A stretch of DNA of 64,000 nt from Didymella arachidicola (lineage: Eukaryota; Ascomycota; Dothideomycetes; Pleosporales; Didymellaceae), in the NCBI GenBank assembly GCA_016630955.3, contig CM049989.1, forward strand, positions 2,006,311 to 2,070,310. Reading direction: 5' to 3'. Position numbers and translations under genes: made by a program. The notes below the pieces were generated by a model, which did not search any database, was not told the origin of the DNA, and saw only the letters and a list, made by a program, of their open reading frames with translations. This document shows, one piece after another, positions 1 through 11,169 of this stretch. The stretch's first letter is position 1. Each line of letters begins with the position of its first letter.

Positions 1-108
1 CCTATGGCGCAAGAGCATCTTGCAATATACCATGCGCTCGCAGCCTTGACCTGTTTCCATACCAGCAAAGCGCAGCCTCAATTGCGCATGAATGGTCAGC
101 GACATCTA

Positions 109-1963
109 ACGTGTTTTATAAGCGAGTCGTCAATACAAGCGAGTCGTCAGCCCCACCAACTTTGATCAACCACCTTAAGTCTTTTCATCATGCCTCAACG
201 CTATGCCCCTCAAGTACTATCAAATGAAGCTGATGTTCAGCTTGCTATTAATTCTATTGTTTCAAAGCAGATTCAGTCTGAAAGCCGCGCTGCTCTAGCC
301 TTTAACGTCCCTCGTATGACAATGCGCGACCGACGCGCTGGGAAGCCTGCCCGACGCGATTGCCAGCCCAACTCAAAGAAGCTTACCCAGCTAGAAGAGG
401 AGGTGATTGTTAAATACATACTTGATCTAGATCTACGTGGATTTGCGCCTACGTACGCAGCTGTACGTGATATGGCTAATAGACTGCTGGCTGCACGCAG
501 TGCTAGTCAGGTTGGCGTCCACTGGCCGCGCAACTTTGTTAAGCGTACAGAGAGTCTTACAACGCGTTTCAACCGAGCTTATGACAGGCAGAGAGCTCTA
601 TGCGAGGATCCTGTCCTTATCCAAGGCTGGTTTGAGCTTGTAGAGCAGACAAAGGCCAAGTACGGCATCTGCGACGAAGACGTCTACAACTTTGACGAGG
701 CTGGCTTTATGATGGGCAAGATCACAACGCAGCTTGTTGTGACAGGATCAGAGAGGAGAGGCAGGCCAAAGACTGTTCAGCCTGGCGACCGTGAGTGGGT
801 GACAGTAATAGCAGCTATCAACGCTGCTGGCTGGTCAGTCCCACCGTTCCTAATCTTTGCTGGCAAGTACCACCTCTCTGCCTGGTATGAGGAGACAGAG
901 ATCCCACGCAACTGGGCAATTGCAGTTAGCGACAATGGCTGGACAAATAACGAGCTTGGGGTAGAGTGGCTGAAGCACTTTAACGCTCACACTCAGGCTC
1001 GTGTAGTAGGAGCGCGGCGCCTACTTATCCTTGACGGCCACGAGAGCCACCACTCTCTTGGATTCCAGGAGCTCTGCAAGGAGCACAACATCTACACGCT
1101 CTGTATGCCACCTCACTCCTCTCACCTACTCCAGCCTCTTGACGTTGGCTGCTTCTCCCCGTTGAAGCGCGCTTACAGTCGTGAGGTAGAGAGCCTGATG
1201 CGCAACCACATCAACCACATCACCAAGCTTGAGTTTCTGCCTGCGTTTAAGGCGGCCTTTAATCGATCGTTCACGCCAGTCAATATCTGCTCAGCCTTCC
1301 GGGGAGCAGGTCTAGTACCTTATCAGCCAGAGGCTGTCCTCTCAAAGCTAGACGTACAGCTACGTACACCTACTCCACCAGCGGCTCTCACAGAGGCTCT
1401 CTGGGAGGCTCGTACTCCAAGCACCGCCCGCGAGCTTGAGGCTCAATCAAGCCTAATTCGTGAGCGCATACGCCAGCACAAGAGCTCGTCACCAGCTTCT
1501 ATAATTGAGAAGATAGACCAGCTTAAGAAAGGAGCTGAGATGATGATCCTCTCAGCTGAGCTGATGAAGGAAAGGATTGCTAGCCTTGAGAGGGCTAACA
1601 AAGCAGCGTCAAAGCGTAGGGAGCGCAAGAAGAAGCGTATACAGAAGCAAGGAGTGTTAACAAAGGGGACTGGAGAGGATATACTTGCTCAACGTGAGGC
1701 AGATCAGCAGCTTGCTCGTGAGGAGCGTCATGGAGGAGAGCGATCAGGCCTTAGCCGCCAGGCTCTGGCGCGCTGTAAGACGTGTAGGGAGACTGGGCAC
1801 AACTCACGTACATGCAAGAAAGAGGCTGTAGCTACTGCTTAATCTACTCTATTAATTTCTAGATACTTTACTATTGCGTTGTTAAGATATACGCGTTAAG
1901 AGGTGCACAGAGTTGGTGGGGCTGACGACTCGCTTGTATTGACGACTCGCTTGTAAAACACGT
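109..1963 (+). mobile_element. Fot1/pogo-type DNA transposon, copy 1 (complete)
   Basis: A complete 1855-bp element with 53-bp terminal inverted repeats at 109-161 and 1911-1963 (one mismatch), flanked by the target duplication TA at 107-108 and 1964-1965. Each repeat contains the direct repeat aagcgagtcgtca twice, a likely double transposase-binding site. One transposase gene fills the inside. It sits in the coding sequence of a transcription-factor gene, and the ends are almost perfect, so the insertion looks fairly young. Confidence 0.93.
190..1842 (+). CDS. Pogo/Fot1-family DDE transposase, copy 1
   Basis: A 550-residue cut-and-paste transposase. Order seen: N-terminal helix-turn-helix of the Psq/CENP-B type (about 15-150; RAALAFNVPRMTMRDRRAG near residue 35), then a DDE_1 catalytic core. 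The acidic residues lie in NFDEAGF (about 168), LDGHESH (about 282) and LQPLDVG (about 316). A basic coiled region follows, and the tail carries a zinc knuckle, C-x2-C-x4-H-x4-C (CKTCRETGHNSRTC). The frame is fully open with no RIP-type stop, so the protein may be active. ATG at 190 lies 28 bp inside the left inverted repeat and is the first Met of the frame. A similar tail knuckle is seen in the copies at 26.5 and 41.5 kb but not in the one at 30.2 kb. Confidence 0.93.
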   Translation: MPQRYAPQVLSNEADVQLAINSIVSKQIQSESRAALAFNVPRMTMRDRRAGKPARRDCQPNSKKLTQLEEEVIVKYILDLDLRGFAPTYAAVRDMANRLLAARSASQVGVHWPRNFVKRTESLTTRFNRAYDRQRALCEDPVLIQGWFELVEQTKAKYGICDEDVYNFDEAGFMMGKITTQLVVTGSERRGRPKTVQPGDREWVTVIAAINAAGWSVPPFLIFAGKYHLSAWYEETEIPRNWAIAVSDNGWTNNELGVEWLKHFNAHTQARVVGARRLLILDGHESHHSLGFQELCKEHNIYTLCMPPHSSHLLQPLDVGCFSPLKRAYSREVESLMRNHINHITKLEFLPAFKAAFNRSFTPVNICSAFRGAGLVPYQPEAVLSKLDVQLRTPTPPAALTEALWEARTPSTARELEAQSSLIRERIRQHKSSSPASIIEKIDQLKKGAEMMILSAELMKERIASLERANKAASKRRERKKKRIQKQGVLTKGTGEDILAQREADQQLAREERHGGERSGLSRQALARCKTCRETGHNSRTCKKEAVATA

Positions 1964-2948
1964 TACATATCAGTGCATATTTGCTCTCGATTGGCATCAA
2001 TCAAAGTGAGAAACCCTTGGATGCAGCGTGTGCGGCGACCTTAGCGCTGGGATTCGCTGAAACCTGGGATAGCGAATCCGCGGCTACTGGAATGACACAC
2101 ATTACAGGCGCAGGCATCTTGCTGCAGCAGATGCTACAGAATCTTGGCATCGGAGTCTACAACCAACAGGAAGGAGTACATCTAGAATTCTTGTATAACA
2201 CTTGGACCTAGATGGACGCGATCGCTAGGTTCACTTGCTTGGATTTGTGCCCACCGGTTCCTGACAGTCTTGTGGCAGCAACCGTCGGCCACTTGAGCTT
2301 CAACACATCGAAGCTCGATCCTTTGATGGGCTATACAACAACGTTATTTTCCATCATGAGACGCGTTGCGGATCTGATCTGCAAAGTCCGTATTAAGAAT
2401 GCACCTCGTAACTCATCGATGATTGTTTCCCAAGCACTCGAGCTGAAGTGGAGCATCGAGGACTGGGCCTCGCCGGTAGACCTTGAACTTGTCGAGGATC
2501 ATTCCCAGTTGATGACCGATGCTATCCAAACTGCGGAGCCTATCGGTGGTCTATCTTAAGCCTGCTGTATCAGGCTGTCCCCGAACTGCCAAATCAAACA
2601 TCCTACGGAGAGCTCGCACAAAAGATACTGGTGTACATTGCCACTATCCCGCTATCGTCGCCCACGATCATGGTCCACATTCTGCCACTTGTCGTTGCTG
2701 GAAACGATGCGGTTGAGGAAGAGTATTGGGATTTTGTGCGAGACAGATGGCGAGCCGTGTCCAAGCGTCTGGTGACCGGCATCGTGGAGCGTGCCCAGGA
2801 CATCACGGAAGAGGTCTGGAAACGGTGAGAGGGATACTGGCAAGCGCTAGGGCCATCACACTTGTCCGACGATGCTGCAAAATCCGAAGACATTAGCCCC
2901 ACGAACAATCTGAACCACGGCACCGGGGCTGGGTCACCGAAATCGTGA

Positions 2949-3879
2949 GGACATCCGGTGAATGCGATGAACGCTAGACTATAAAGTCGCAAAGCCAACC
3001 CATCTCCGATGTCTGCTGCGTTTAAGAATGGCGTTGATGCTATTACGCGATCAGGATGCATCGACTACACTGTGTGTGGGAATTTACATTGGCTAGGCAT
3101 CATGAAGGACTGGCAATGGCAAGGTAAGACATCAACGTGGAGTCTTCACCCGTTCACGACTGACTTCGCTCGTAGTTTTACTGGGATAAACCTGCATCTA
3201 GTACTTCTCGCTGTCGTCTTCCTTCGCTGCGCAAATGAAATTTCTTGTGTCAAATCTCTTGTGTACTGATTTGATTGATGTTAATAACTAAACAGCACAT
3301 TGAGAATTCAATCATCTAAATGACTTTAACTACGTTAACAAATTGACTTGGTATCTCCTATGGCTTGGTATCCTGATTAAGCATTAGCATTGTCTCAATT
3401 GTTTCCAGGCCAGTTGGTGTGTGGTGGTACTCGAGAAGCCTAACACAGCGATGTATACAACTGCAGCCTAAACGTCCGACGTGAGAATGAATTACTAAAC
3501 AGCAGCCAAACCTCAGCAAACCAGGCTCCACGAATCATCACCAGTGCAGGATCAGAAAAAGCTGACGCGTTCCGAATCATCGTTGCTGTGCGATGTCTGC
3601 AAGTCGAATGAATGACGCGGCCTGATTAGGCTACCATTTTACTGCAACACAATCTGTAGAATACATGCACTGACGCAGAACATTTCGGTTCACGATCAGC
3701 CCTGACTCGCTGATTGCAGAAGCCTAAGACATTGTTATAAATACCGCCTCGCTCATCCATCTTCTGCGTTGCGCACTTCTACACCCTGCACTACCCATCG
3801 TATTTCCGTTCCAAACCAACACACCTCGACCCTCTTTTGACTCCCGTCCCTTCTAGACTGAGACTAATCTACCGGCACC
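2949..3879. other. Intergenic, no gene recognised; promoter side of the next gene
   Basis: No open frame here looks like a protein. The right part is the upstream region of the gene starting at 3880. A TATA-like TATAAATA lies at 3736-3743, about 137 bp before the ATG, and a pyrimidine-rich leader follows. Confidence 0.5.
3736..3743 (+). promoter_or_regulatory. TATA-like box upstream of the barrel-protein gene
   Basis: TATAAATA, about 137 bp before the start codon at 3880 and followed by a C/T-rich stretch typical of fungal transcription start regions. Confidence 0.4.
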
Positions 3880-4814
3880 ATGGCAGACACCACCAACACC
3901 AGCGCTGGCAGCACCTCTATCATCGAGGTGGGCATGATGGGAGTGCAAGCCGGTAAAACGCCGCTTGATGCCTCGACCTCCGACGGCGCGCTGTTGCTCG
4001 ACGCGTGGAAGTCTATTATTGCTGCTCCCGGGGGACCAGAGAGCATTATCTGGGCGCTGGAGAAGGGCGATCGTGGGAAGCTCTGGGGGTGGTTTGAGTG
4101 GGAGAGTTTACGGGCGCATGAGGAGTTTGCTGTGTCGTGAGTTTACCTTCCTACTCGTAGCGCGGTCGTATTTACTTTTCTCTTCAATCCATCAGAGGGG
4201 GGTGAGAGAAGAGGAACGGAAAAGGAATTGGAGGTGCTAGAAATCCAGAATTCAGCTGCAAACCAGATTAACATGTCCGCAGCTTTTCTACTGTTTGATC
4301 GAGTCTTCTGGATCGAACCACCACTTCGAACGGGCGTCTCCTGGAATGTCTCGCTGACATGTTCCACAGTTTCGGCGGCACCGCCACCCAAAGATTCCCC
4401 GAAATCTTCACGCCCGGCTTCACAAAACACGCCTTCCACTCCACCGCGCCCCTCCGCTCTCCAACAACCCAGGTCCTTCTCGCTTTCTTCCCAGCAACCA
4501 CTCCAAAAGACGCAAAAAACGACGTTACATCGTCCTTTCACCGTGCCCAGACGATCATCGAGGAAAAGCGTGGAGTGAAAGCAGTGAGCGCGGGCTGGGG
4601 AATGGAGACTGATTTCCCTATGCGCGGGCATAACGGGGAAGGGAAGGGGGAAAGTGGAATGGTGTTCTTTGTGCTTGTGGGGTGGGGAGGGGTGGATGAG
4701 GTGGAGATGGGGAAGGTGAGGGGGGATGTGGGGTTGTTGGTAGAGAGGGAGGGATGTGTGGCGTGGGATCAGTTTTTGGTGGAGTGTGAGGTGTTGGAGC
4801 GGGAGGGTAGGTAG
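3880..4814 (+). CDS. Hypothetical small protein, probable dimeric alpha/beta-barrel (ABM-like) fold, two exons
   Basis: Exon 1 is 3880-4136 and exon 2 is 4370-4814. The intron (4137-4369, GTGAGT...CAG) is 233 nt, long for this window. It splits a serine codon and joins AVS to FGGTA. The product is 233 residues with no signal peptide. The first part has an alpha-helix then a strand pattern (IIWALEKGD, LWGWFEWESLRAHEEF) typical of stress-responsive or antibiotic-biosynthesis-monooxygenase-like barrels, followed by a second half-domain. The C-terminal third (about 4640-4800) is unusually glycine/valine/glutamate rich and purine-rich in the DNA. The fold is inferred from pattern; no substrate can be named. 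The start is the first ATG after a TATA-like box. Confidence 0.65.
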
Positions 4815-6067
4815 GAGAGTAGTGCTATGACGCTTGTATGGGGATTGATTCAAAGATCAACAGATATCTCTCCGTGACGAAGCCGTTTATAGTTTGGAAG
4901 GCAGATATAAGTTCCGCCATCGTTGTCCTGAACAATTACAAACGATGTAAACTAGAAGTTCTGGCTAAATATGGACCCGATGCGCTCAATTCTCGACGTC
5001 TCTAGGTCTGCCCAAGATGTTGCCGTAGGGCGAATAAATTGCCCTTCGCGCAGCACCTCACTTGAACATTTCCACCCTCATACCTGTTATCATAGCTCTT
5101 CATTCCGCATCACTACCACAGGGCTGAAATGATCCTTCCCTTGTCTCCTAGAAGAGGTGCCGCTATTGTCCAAAGGGAAAGTAATTCACATTTTGCATCG
5201 CACGTGCGGCAGCCCAAGTGGAAATCTCTGGAATAAAGTCGCTGCTAGACACAACCCCCAACGACCACGATCCCAAATCTTCCCCTACAACGTACCATCC
5301 AAAGCAACACTCCACCCCTCCACGCCCGTGCAACCCTCTCGCTCACCCCCCAATTCCCGCGCCACCAACACACTATTCCTACAAGACACAACAGCTTTGG
5401 CACCTGGATCCCCATCATCAACAATACCCACAACTTAGCATATCCCACTTGCTACAAGACAATCTACCTGAATCGGACAAACAGCATTTCCGTATCCCCC
5501 TGCAAGTATCACTCCCCGACTTGAATCACACCACATCAGCCTTCCAACAAGACATGTATCAACCACCACACATCCCCACATCCATCGCATCCTCGCCCAA
5601 CCCGTCTCAACCCACACAATCCTCCTCCACAACACCCGCCACCCTCCATAGCACTTCCCCACCCAACCCCTCCCCCCGTCCCCGTATCCTCTACTTCAGA
5701 CAGACCCACGCGCAACCGCCCGTCTGCGCACCGCACCGCACCCCTTCTCCTTGTACCCGTGACGTGAGATCGAGTCCAGCATAGAGCGCTTGTGGTCGAG
5801 GTAGTGTGTGCGTGGCGGCCTGTGTTTCAAACGGATCGGGGGGTTGTGTATTCAGCGCTTGGGTTGAGTGCGATGGGGGGGGGGGGGGGGGTGAAGGGTG
5901 GAGGAGGGGATGGAGGGGTTTTGGATTGGTATGGTGGGGTGGGTGGTGGAGAGAGATGGGGTTATATAGGCATAATCACGGCTGGTTGGATATATATATC
6001 CAAGCTACAAACCACCCCAAGCCGAACGAAAAGATACATAGCGACCCCCCCCCCTTTTTTTTTTTTT
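4815..6067. other. Gene-poor stretch with low-complexity DNA
   Basis: The frames here are proline/serine/threonine/histidine-rich and overlap in several phases (5157-5784), which reflects C-rich DNA more than a protein. A G-run at about 5877-5890 and a C-run followed by a T-run at about 6046-6069 lie in the right half, the latter just past the 3' end of the mannosidase gene. I recognise no gene and cannot exclude a short spliced one. Confidence 0.4.
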
Positions 6068-7732
6068 TTACTGAAAACTCCTTTTCAGTACCCACGGCCT
6101 CCTCCCCTCCAAATCCCTCACCATGACCCCAAACAACCCATTCGCCCAACTAAACCACTGCCTGCTCCAAACCCCCTCCACCCCCGCAGCAACACTCTCA
6201 TGCATCAGCCCAAACCCATCCGTACTCCTAACCAACATGCCCAAGTTTTCCACAATCTCCTCATCGTCCTCGCTCGTCAATATCGCCATGATATTCGCCA
6301 TCGGCCACGGTTTGCCGGGGAGCGTGTGCGGACTCCCGACGCCGGTGAGGATGGGCCCGCGGGAGAAGTACGGGTTGGAGTTGGAGAGGATCTTGGCGCG
6401 GGTGTTTGAGTAGACTGGGTCCGAGGTGGAAGTGTAGTTTAGGAAGGGGGCGGAGAGGAGGGAGGGGATGTTGGGGTCGTCCATTATGTTGAGGGAGCCG
6501 TAGCCGTCGATTTCGTAGGCGAAGATGGGGCCGTGGACGGGGTCGGTGGTTATGCCGTGGGTGGTTATGCCGGTGCGGATTGAGGTCGCCATGTCGTGGG
6601 TCCAGCGTGTGAGGTTGAGGGTCAGGGGGGAGGGGACGAGGCGCGAGAGGAGGGTCGAGGTGGAGGTTAGGGCTGTGCTGAACATCATGTTGGATGGGAT
6701 CAGGTATTGGTATGTGCAGGCGTCGTCGCTGGGGCGGTGGAAGCTGCGGATGAGGCCGATGTTGCCTTTGTGTGGGGAGCCCTGGGGGGTTAGGTTTGGA
6801 TCTTTGGTGTTGGGATGGGGGGACTCACGGCGCAGTCGTTGATGGGGGTGCCTCCATAGGGAGCCTATCATCATCAGTCAACACTCAACACTCCCCAGCA
6901 ATCTACTCACACAGTACGTATAAGGCGTGCGTTGCCAATTCCCAAGCTCATCATACGAATCCATTGTCATACTCTCCGCCGTCTGCAAAACCTTCTCCAC
7001 CGCCCTCGTCCAATTCCCCTTTTCAAAAAACCCATAATCCCCCGTCCCCTTCGCATAATCATTGCTCAACTGCAAAAAGCTCGCCACAGAATCAAGCTCC
7101 CACTGGCACGAAAAAACCTTGTAGTAATCAAACGGCGGCGTGATCCGATCGCTGTTCATGGAGCTCGTGCGCAGCACACCGCTCTCGTCAGGGGCCTGAA
7201 ACGCGTTGCAAAACGGGCTTTCGAGAATATACCGCGCTTGCAGGTTGATTGCGCCGCGGAACAGACTTGCCAGGGAGTTGAAGTTGGTGGACGGCTTGAG
7301 CAGGCTCGTGTATGCCTGGAGCTGGTTTGCGCTGTCGCGGAGCCACATGGCGTAGATGTCTCCTGTGATGACGAAGGAGAGTTCCTGTGGTTCTTCTTCC
7401 TGCGGGCCGGATTCTGTCTCGACCGTGGCGTTGGACCAGCCGCGCCATGCGATTGTGGTATCGAGTGTGCTGGGCCAGGTGTTTTCAAAGAGGCGGAAGA
7501 GGTCAGGGTCTGTGATTACGCTTCTCATGCGCTCGATTTCGCTCTCGACCTCTGGAGAGATGAATGTGCGGCATGAGGGTATTGGCCGCGCGTAGGAAAG
7601 ATTGTGGATTCCGGTGGAGTATGGTTCATGTTTTTGGTAGGAGTATTGCTGGTAGAGAGGGCATTGCGCCCCTGACAGGCCGACCAGGGCGGAGACACCG
7701 AGTATGGTTGTAAGGCGCATGTTGCGCTGCAT
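6068..7732 (-). CDS. Secreted GH125-family exo-alpha-1,6-mannosidase (DUF1237), three exons
   Basis: Exons on the minus strand: 7732-6911, 6864-6829 (a 36-nt microexon) and 6781-6068; both introns are GTGAGT...AG and phase 0. Product about 523 residues. A hydrophobic signal peptide ending near SGAQC indicates secretion; Met5 (7720) is an alternative start. Motifs match the GH125 family: SFVITGDIYAMWLRDSANQ (about 120-138), a PFDYYKVFSCQWELDS stretch, and after splicing an ND-C then GLIRSFHRPSDDA and LIPSNMMF, with FAYEIDGYG and WPMANI near the end. Family members remove terminal alpha-1,6-linked mannose. It is tail-to-tail with nothing and lies beside COG4 on the same strand. Confidence 0.88.
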
Positions 7733-8009
7733 GATGTGACCTCTACTAGATCATATTCCGTACTTGGTAATACTGCTTCTACGGACGTCTGCGAAGACCT
7801 AGCGCGCAAAGTTGTGTGCAGAGAGAAAGGTGTCAATTGTCCTACAGCCAAGAGGTTTGGCGTCTACGGGTAGGCCCACCTGGTCCTCGCCTCGGCAAGA
7901 AGCATCCACTTCCCAAAATAGCCATCCCTCGTGGAATGCGTAGTCGACAGCGAACACCTCATGCACATTATTTGCCCTCACATTCCACATGCAACGCAGT
8001 CATCTAAGC

Positions 8010-10403
8010 CTATCCTTTGACAATCGCTCTGATCCTCTTTCTCTCGTCAGCGTCCATGACCCAGGGTATGCCGTCGCCGCTCTCATCGCCAGCAACCTCA
8101 TCCCACTCATCATCCTCCATATTCATGATGAGCGTCATTTGCGTGCACTTGGTAAACGCGTCGCGCAATCCGTACTTGCCGCCGGCAACCGCAGCTGTGA
8201 CGATGCCTGCGATATCGCGTTCGAGGCGGACAGCGCCGAGCTCGTTGACGCGGCCGTAGTATTGTCTGATGCGCTTCTCGAGGGCAGTCGCGAGGTAGTT
8301 GAGTGCCTGGGTTAAGAGGCGGTCGAAATTGGCTGCTGTGAGGATGCGCTTGAGGGGGCGGATTACAACGCCCCAGCCCCGGTCGAAGCGTGACTTGACT
8401 AGATCGGTGTCGTCGCCTTCGTCGTCGTCGTCGTCGTCGTCGTCGATTTCGTTGCTGTCTTCGGGGGGTGCGTAGTCGATGTCGCGGAAAGCTTCGGCCA
8501 GGATAGGTCGGATGCGGGGCTTGAGGACGTTGGCAAAGAGGACTGTGATGCCGTCGTTGAGCAGCTCGGTGCTCTTCGAGACAAAGGCAGACTCCAGGCC
8601 CTTCAACTTGGTCTCGACGAAGACGGCGTCGTGGCCAAATGGGAAGAGGTCTTGCAGCGGAGATTTTCCTGTTTCCGAGCTCTGACGGCCCAGCTGTTGC
8701 TCGACGATGCGCTTGATGTAGTCGTTGGCGATGTCGAGGTTATTGATGAGGACCGTGAACGAAATGACCTTGTGTTCTGGCGGAAGCTCGCCCGCCCTGA
8801 TGGGCTTGGGGTAGCTTTCATCGCGCATTTTGCGCTGGGTCATGCCAATAAAATCTGTGCCCAATACGCTGCTCACGCCGGGGACCACTTCAGCGACCAC
8901 GGCCCGCTGAGAGGTCGCTAGGGTTCGCTGGCAGACTTGGTTGACAATGTACATGACATCGTCGACGGCGGAAGTGACAAAGGGCGGGCTTGAACCGAGC
9001 GGCTTGTTGGGGTTCAGCGTGAGATCAGGCGGAGACTCGTCGAGCTGAAAGGCCTTTTCGACGGATCGACGGAAGAAGAAGATGGTCATGGCATTGAAGG
9101 GCTGGACAAGGTGGCTGCTGATTTTGGATTGCAAGTTGCTGTCTGCCAGGAAGCGCGGCATCACCAGGCCGTGATCGACGCGGTCTTCTGGCTGGGAAGA
9201 GGCGCACTTGTCAGAGATGAAGCGTGAGTACAGGGCATAGCGGCCGAGCATGAGCGCACTTTCGCCAAGCAAGCCATCGACCTCCTTCATATCAACGCCC
9301 TCATCTTCACTGGTACGTATGGGTGCGCCGGCGGGCGAGCTCGCGCGAGGTGTACTGTTGGAGGGTTGCTGGGCTTGAAGATAGCTCTGCACGAGGAAGG
9401 AGAAGGGATATGACTTGACGTCTGTCAGTTTGCGGTCAATGTTGCGCTCTTCGTGCCACGTGTCGAGGACGATGCCTCCTTGGACGTCTGCCTCGATCTG
9501 CAGGCGCTCGATGACCTTGGCCATCATGCCCGGCCCGTAGTGCTGCTCTACGAGAGGCTCGTGGCCGTCGACGATCTGGGCTATATGCTCGAAGAGCTTG
9601 GTCAGGACATTGGCGTAGAAGGGGCCCTCTGCGCGCTGGGCGGGGGCGGCTGAGTTGAAGTTTGTCCGCGCTCGCTGTGCGACGCCGGTGCAGACATAGC
9701 GGCCGTATGCGTCCAAGCCGGTGTCTGTCCGCCCGACCAGGGGGAACAGCTTGAAGAAGCGGGTGACATTGCCGCCGTCGCCCTCCTTGGCGGCCTTGTC
9801 GAACTCGCGCAAGAACAGCGCACACAGCGACTCGGCGGCGGCATTGAGCGTGACGCGTGGCGGGTCAGGGACCTCTGCGGTGGGGACCATCTCCTCGGCA
9901 AAGGCGCCGTCGACGACGTCGTCTGGTATGTTGGCAGCGCGGTGGATGTACGCAGCGGCCGTCTCCCAGTCCTGCGGGGCGCCCATGGAGCCATGCACGC
10001 CCAGCACGCAGGCCTTGAGCTCGGCGACCTGCTCGACGACGTCCAGCGTGGCCTTGACGTTGGACTGCTCCTGGTCGAGGCGCTTCACGGCGCCCGAGAT
10101 GCGGCTCGCGGTCGAGGCGGCGTCGCCGAGCATGCCATTGCTGATGGCGCGGGCGCTGACGGCCTGGGTGCCGAGGTGGGCGCGCAGCAGGTCGAGGCGC
10201 GCGAGGTCGCGCGAGAGGTCGTGCTGCGAGGCGATGAGGGCGTTGAGGCGCTGGGTGACGGCGGCCTCGCGCGTGTGCAGCTGGGCGAGCCCCGCGCGGA
10301 TGTCGGCCAGCGACGCGGCGGCGTGGAGGTCGGGGAGGTCAGGGAGGCCAGCGACATGGCCGGCGGGCTGGGGACTGGCGGTGGCGGTGAGGGTTGCAGT
10401 CAT
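8010..10403 (-). CDS. COG4: Conserved oligomeric Golgi complex subunit 4
   Basis: A single-exon gene of 797 residues from the ATG at 10403 (MTATLTA); the frame runs further upstream but that part is cysteine/arginine-rich and reads as leader sequence. COG4 is a lobe-A subunit of the COG tether that handles retrograde vesicles at the Golgi. An N-terminal coiled coil (about 40-130) is followed by the COG4 domain (VDGHEPLVEQHYG region, SYPFSFLVQSYL). A run of aspartates near residue 690 (EIDDDDDDDDEGDD) is encoded by a GTC/GAC trinucleotide run at about 8424-8450. The C-terminus has GVVIRPLKRILTAANFDRLL, typical of the family. It diverges from the NIPA gene over a shared 0.77-kb promoter region. 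Confidence 0.9.
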   Translation of the reverse strand: MTATLTATASPQPAGHVAGLPDLPDLHAAASLADIRAGLAQLHTREAAVTQRLNALIASQHDLSRDLARLDLLRAHLGTQAVSARAISNGMLGDAASTASRISGAVKRLDQEQSNVKATLDVVEQVAELKACVLGVHGSMGAPQDWETAAAYIHRAANIPDDVVDGAFAEEMVPTAEVPDPPRVTLNAAAESLCALFLREFDKAAKEGDGGNVTRFFKLFPLVGRTDTGLDAYGRYVCTGVAQRARTNFNSAAPAQRAEGPFYANVLTKLFEHIAQIVDGHEPLVEQHYGPGMMAKVIERLQIEADVQGGIVLDTWHEERNIDRKLTDVKSYPFSFLVQSYLQAQQPSNSTPRASSPAGAPIRTSEDEGVDMKEVDGLLGESALMLGRYALYSRFISDKCASSQPEDRVDHGLVMPRFLADSNLQSKISSHLVQPFNAMTIFFFRRSVEKAFQLDESPPDLTLNPNKPLGSSPPFVTSAVDDVMYIVNQVCQRTLATSQRAVVAEVVPGVSSVLGTDFIGMTQRKMRDESYPKPIRAGELPPEHKVISFTVLINNLDIANDYIKRIVEQQLGRQSSETGKSPLQDLFPFGHDAVFVETKLKGLESAFVSKSTELLNDGITVLFANVLKPRIRPILAEAFRDIDYAPPEDSNEIDDDDDDDDEGDDTDLVKSRFDRGWGVVIRPLKRILTAANFDRLLTQALNYLATALEKRIRQYYGRVNELGAVRLERDIAGIVTAAVAGGKYGLRDAFTKCTQMTLIMNMEDDEWDEVAGDESGDGIPWVMDADERKRIRAIVKG

Positions 10404-11169
10404 GCTGGGCCACCCCGGAGGTGTTGGATCGTCGTCCGGTCGTCGTGGGAGGGGAGCGGATGACGCCAGGCACAGCCGTTGCCCGCTGCAACGACCCCGG
10501 CCAGATTGCCAACAATCTCGTCGCGGCGAGACTCGCGCCCGACGAGTTGCTGCCCCGGGTAGCCGTGTTGCTCTACAATAACAATCAAGTGCTGTGCCAT
10601 CCCATCTCTGTCCAGTTGCGTCGTGCCTCGTGCGTGAAGCTTTCAACCGTGTTGCAGCATCCTCGACAGCTCGCGTGCGTCCGCGCATCCACAGCTCTCC
10701 ATATCCACAGCCGCAGCGCTGCATATCCACAGCCACAGCCACCGACCGTGGCCAAGGCCGACTTCTAGACCACCTGCAGTTACGCGCACCACTTTGCGCA
10801 GCCCTGCAGCTGAGTCCTGAATCCTGGAACCGCCCCCAGCTGCACTCCTTCCTGACGCTTCCGACTGAACGACGCCGCGCTCTCCTCTCCTCTCCACACC
10901 CGCCGTGCTCAGCATCTCAGCATCTCAGCATCTCAGCATCTCGCGCTCCCACCGTCTCTCACACTCACGCACCCGCCACAACACCCTTCTTCCCCTGCCG
11001 GGCCGTCTCCAGCCTCTGCGATTACCGCCGGCGCTTGTTCCATGCCCGCTCGACGCGCCGCCTGAGACGTCGCTCCACCACGCCCACGAGGCTGCGAGCT
11101 CCCTCACTCTCGAGGGCGCGCTAGCCACCTGCCACGCCTCGAGTCTCTGGCTCGCCCCGCCCCAGCCCC
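10404..11169. promoter_or_regulatory. Divergent promoter region between COG4 and the NIPA-type transporter
   Basis: This stretch separates two head-to-head genes. It holds short tandem repeats: catctcag four times near 10912-10945, and a ccacag/atatccacag series near 10687-10740. The DNA is C-rich on the plus strand, as is usual for transcription starts. Open frames over it are not protein-like. Confidence 0.45.

Larger units (their letters stand above)
1..2948 (+). pseudogene. Fungal-specific transcription factor (Fungal_trans_2-like), 3' part, broken by a pogo element
   Basis: The reading frame over 1-108 continues exactly at 1966 once the pogo element and one copy of its TA duplication are removed. 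The joined product reads like the regulatory middle domain of Zn2Cys6 transcription factors (PF11951 type): an AIYHALAAL helix, HITGAG, a D-A-I-A-R-F-T box near 2212, and a C-terminal part with IPLSSPTIMVH and EEVWKR near 2820. The DNA-binding N-terminus lies left of the window. Besides the insertion there is an in-frame TAG at 2209-2211, a one-base frame change near 2537, and a TGA at 2826-2828 after which the frame stays open to 2948. I infer a dead regulator. The family assignment is by motif recognition only; the target pathway cannot be told from this fragment. Confidence 0.7.

Noticed and set aside
4143..4853. 236-residue minus-strand frame opposite the barrel-protein gene
   Set aside because: H/L/P-rich, antisense to the supported plus-strand exons, and without domain.
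5157..5784. Two proline/serine-rich plus-strand frames as a gene
   Set aside because: They overlap in different phases in C-rich DNA; composition is explained by base bias and no motif was found.
9436..10581. Long frames on both strands over the COG4 gene
   Set aside because: Third-position GC bias of COG4 keeps the other frames open; their products are A/R/S/P-rich and lack domains.
10404..10742. 113-residue N-terminal extension of COG4
   Set aside because: Cys/Arg-rich, no resemblance to COG4, and it lies in repeat-containing promoter DNA; the ATG at 10403 fits the usual length.
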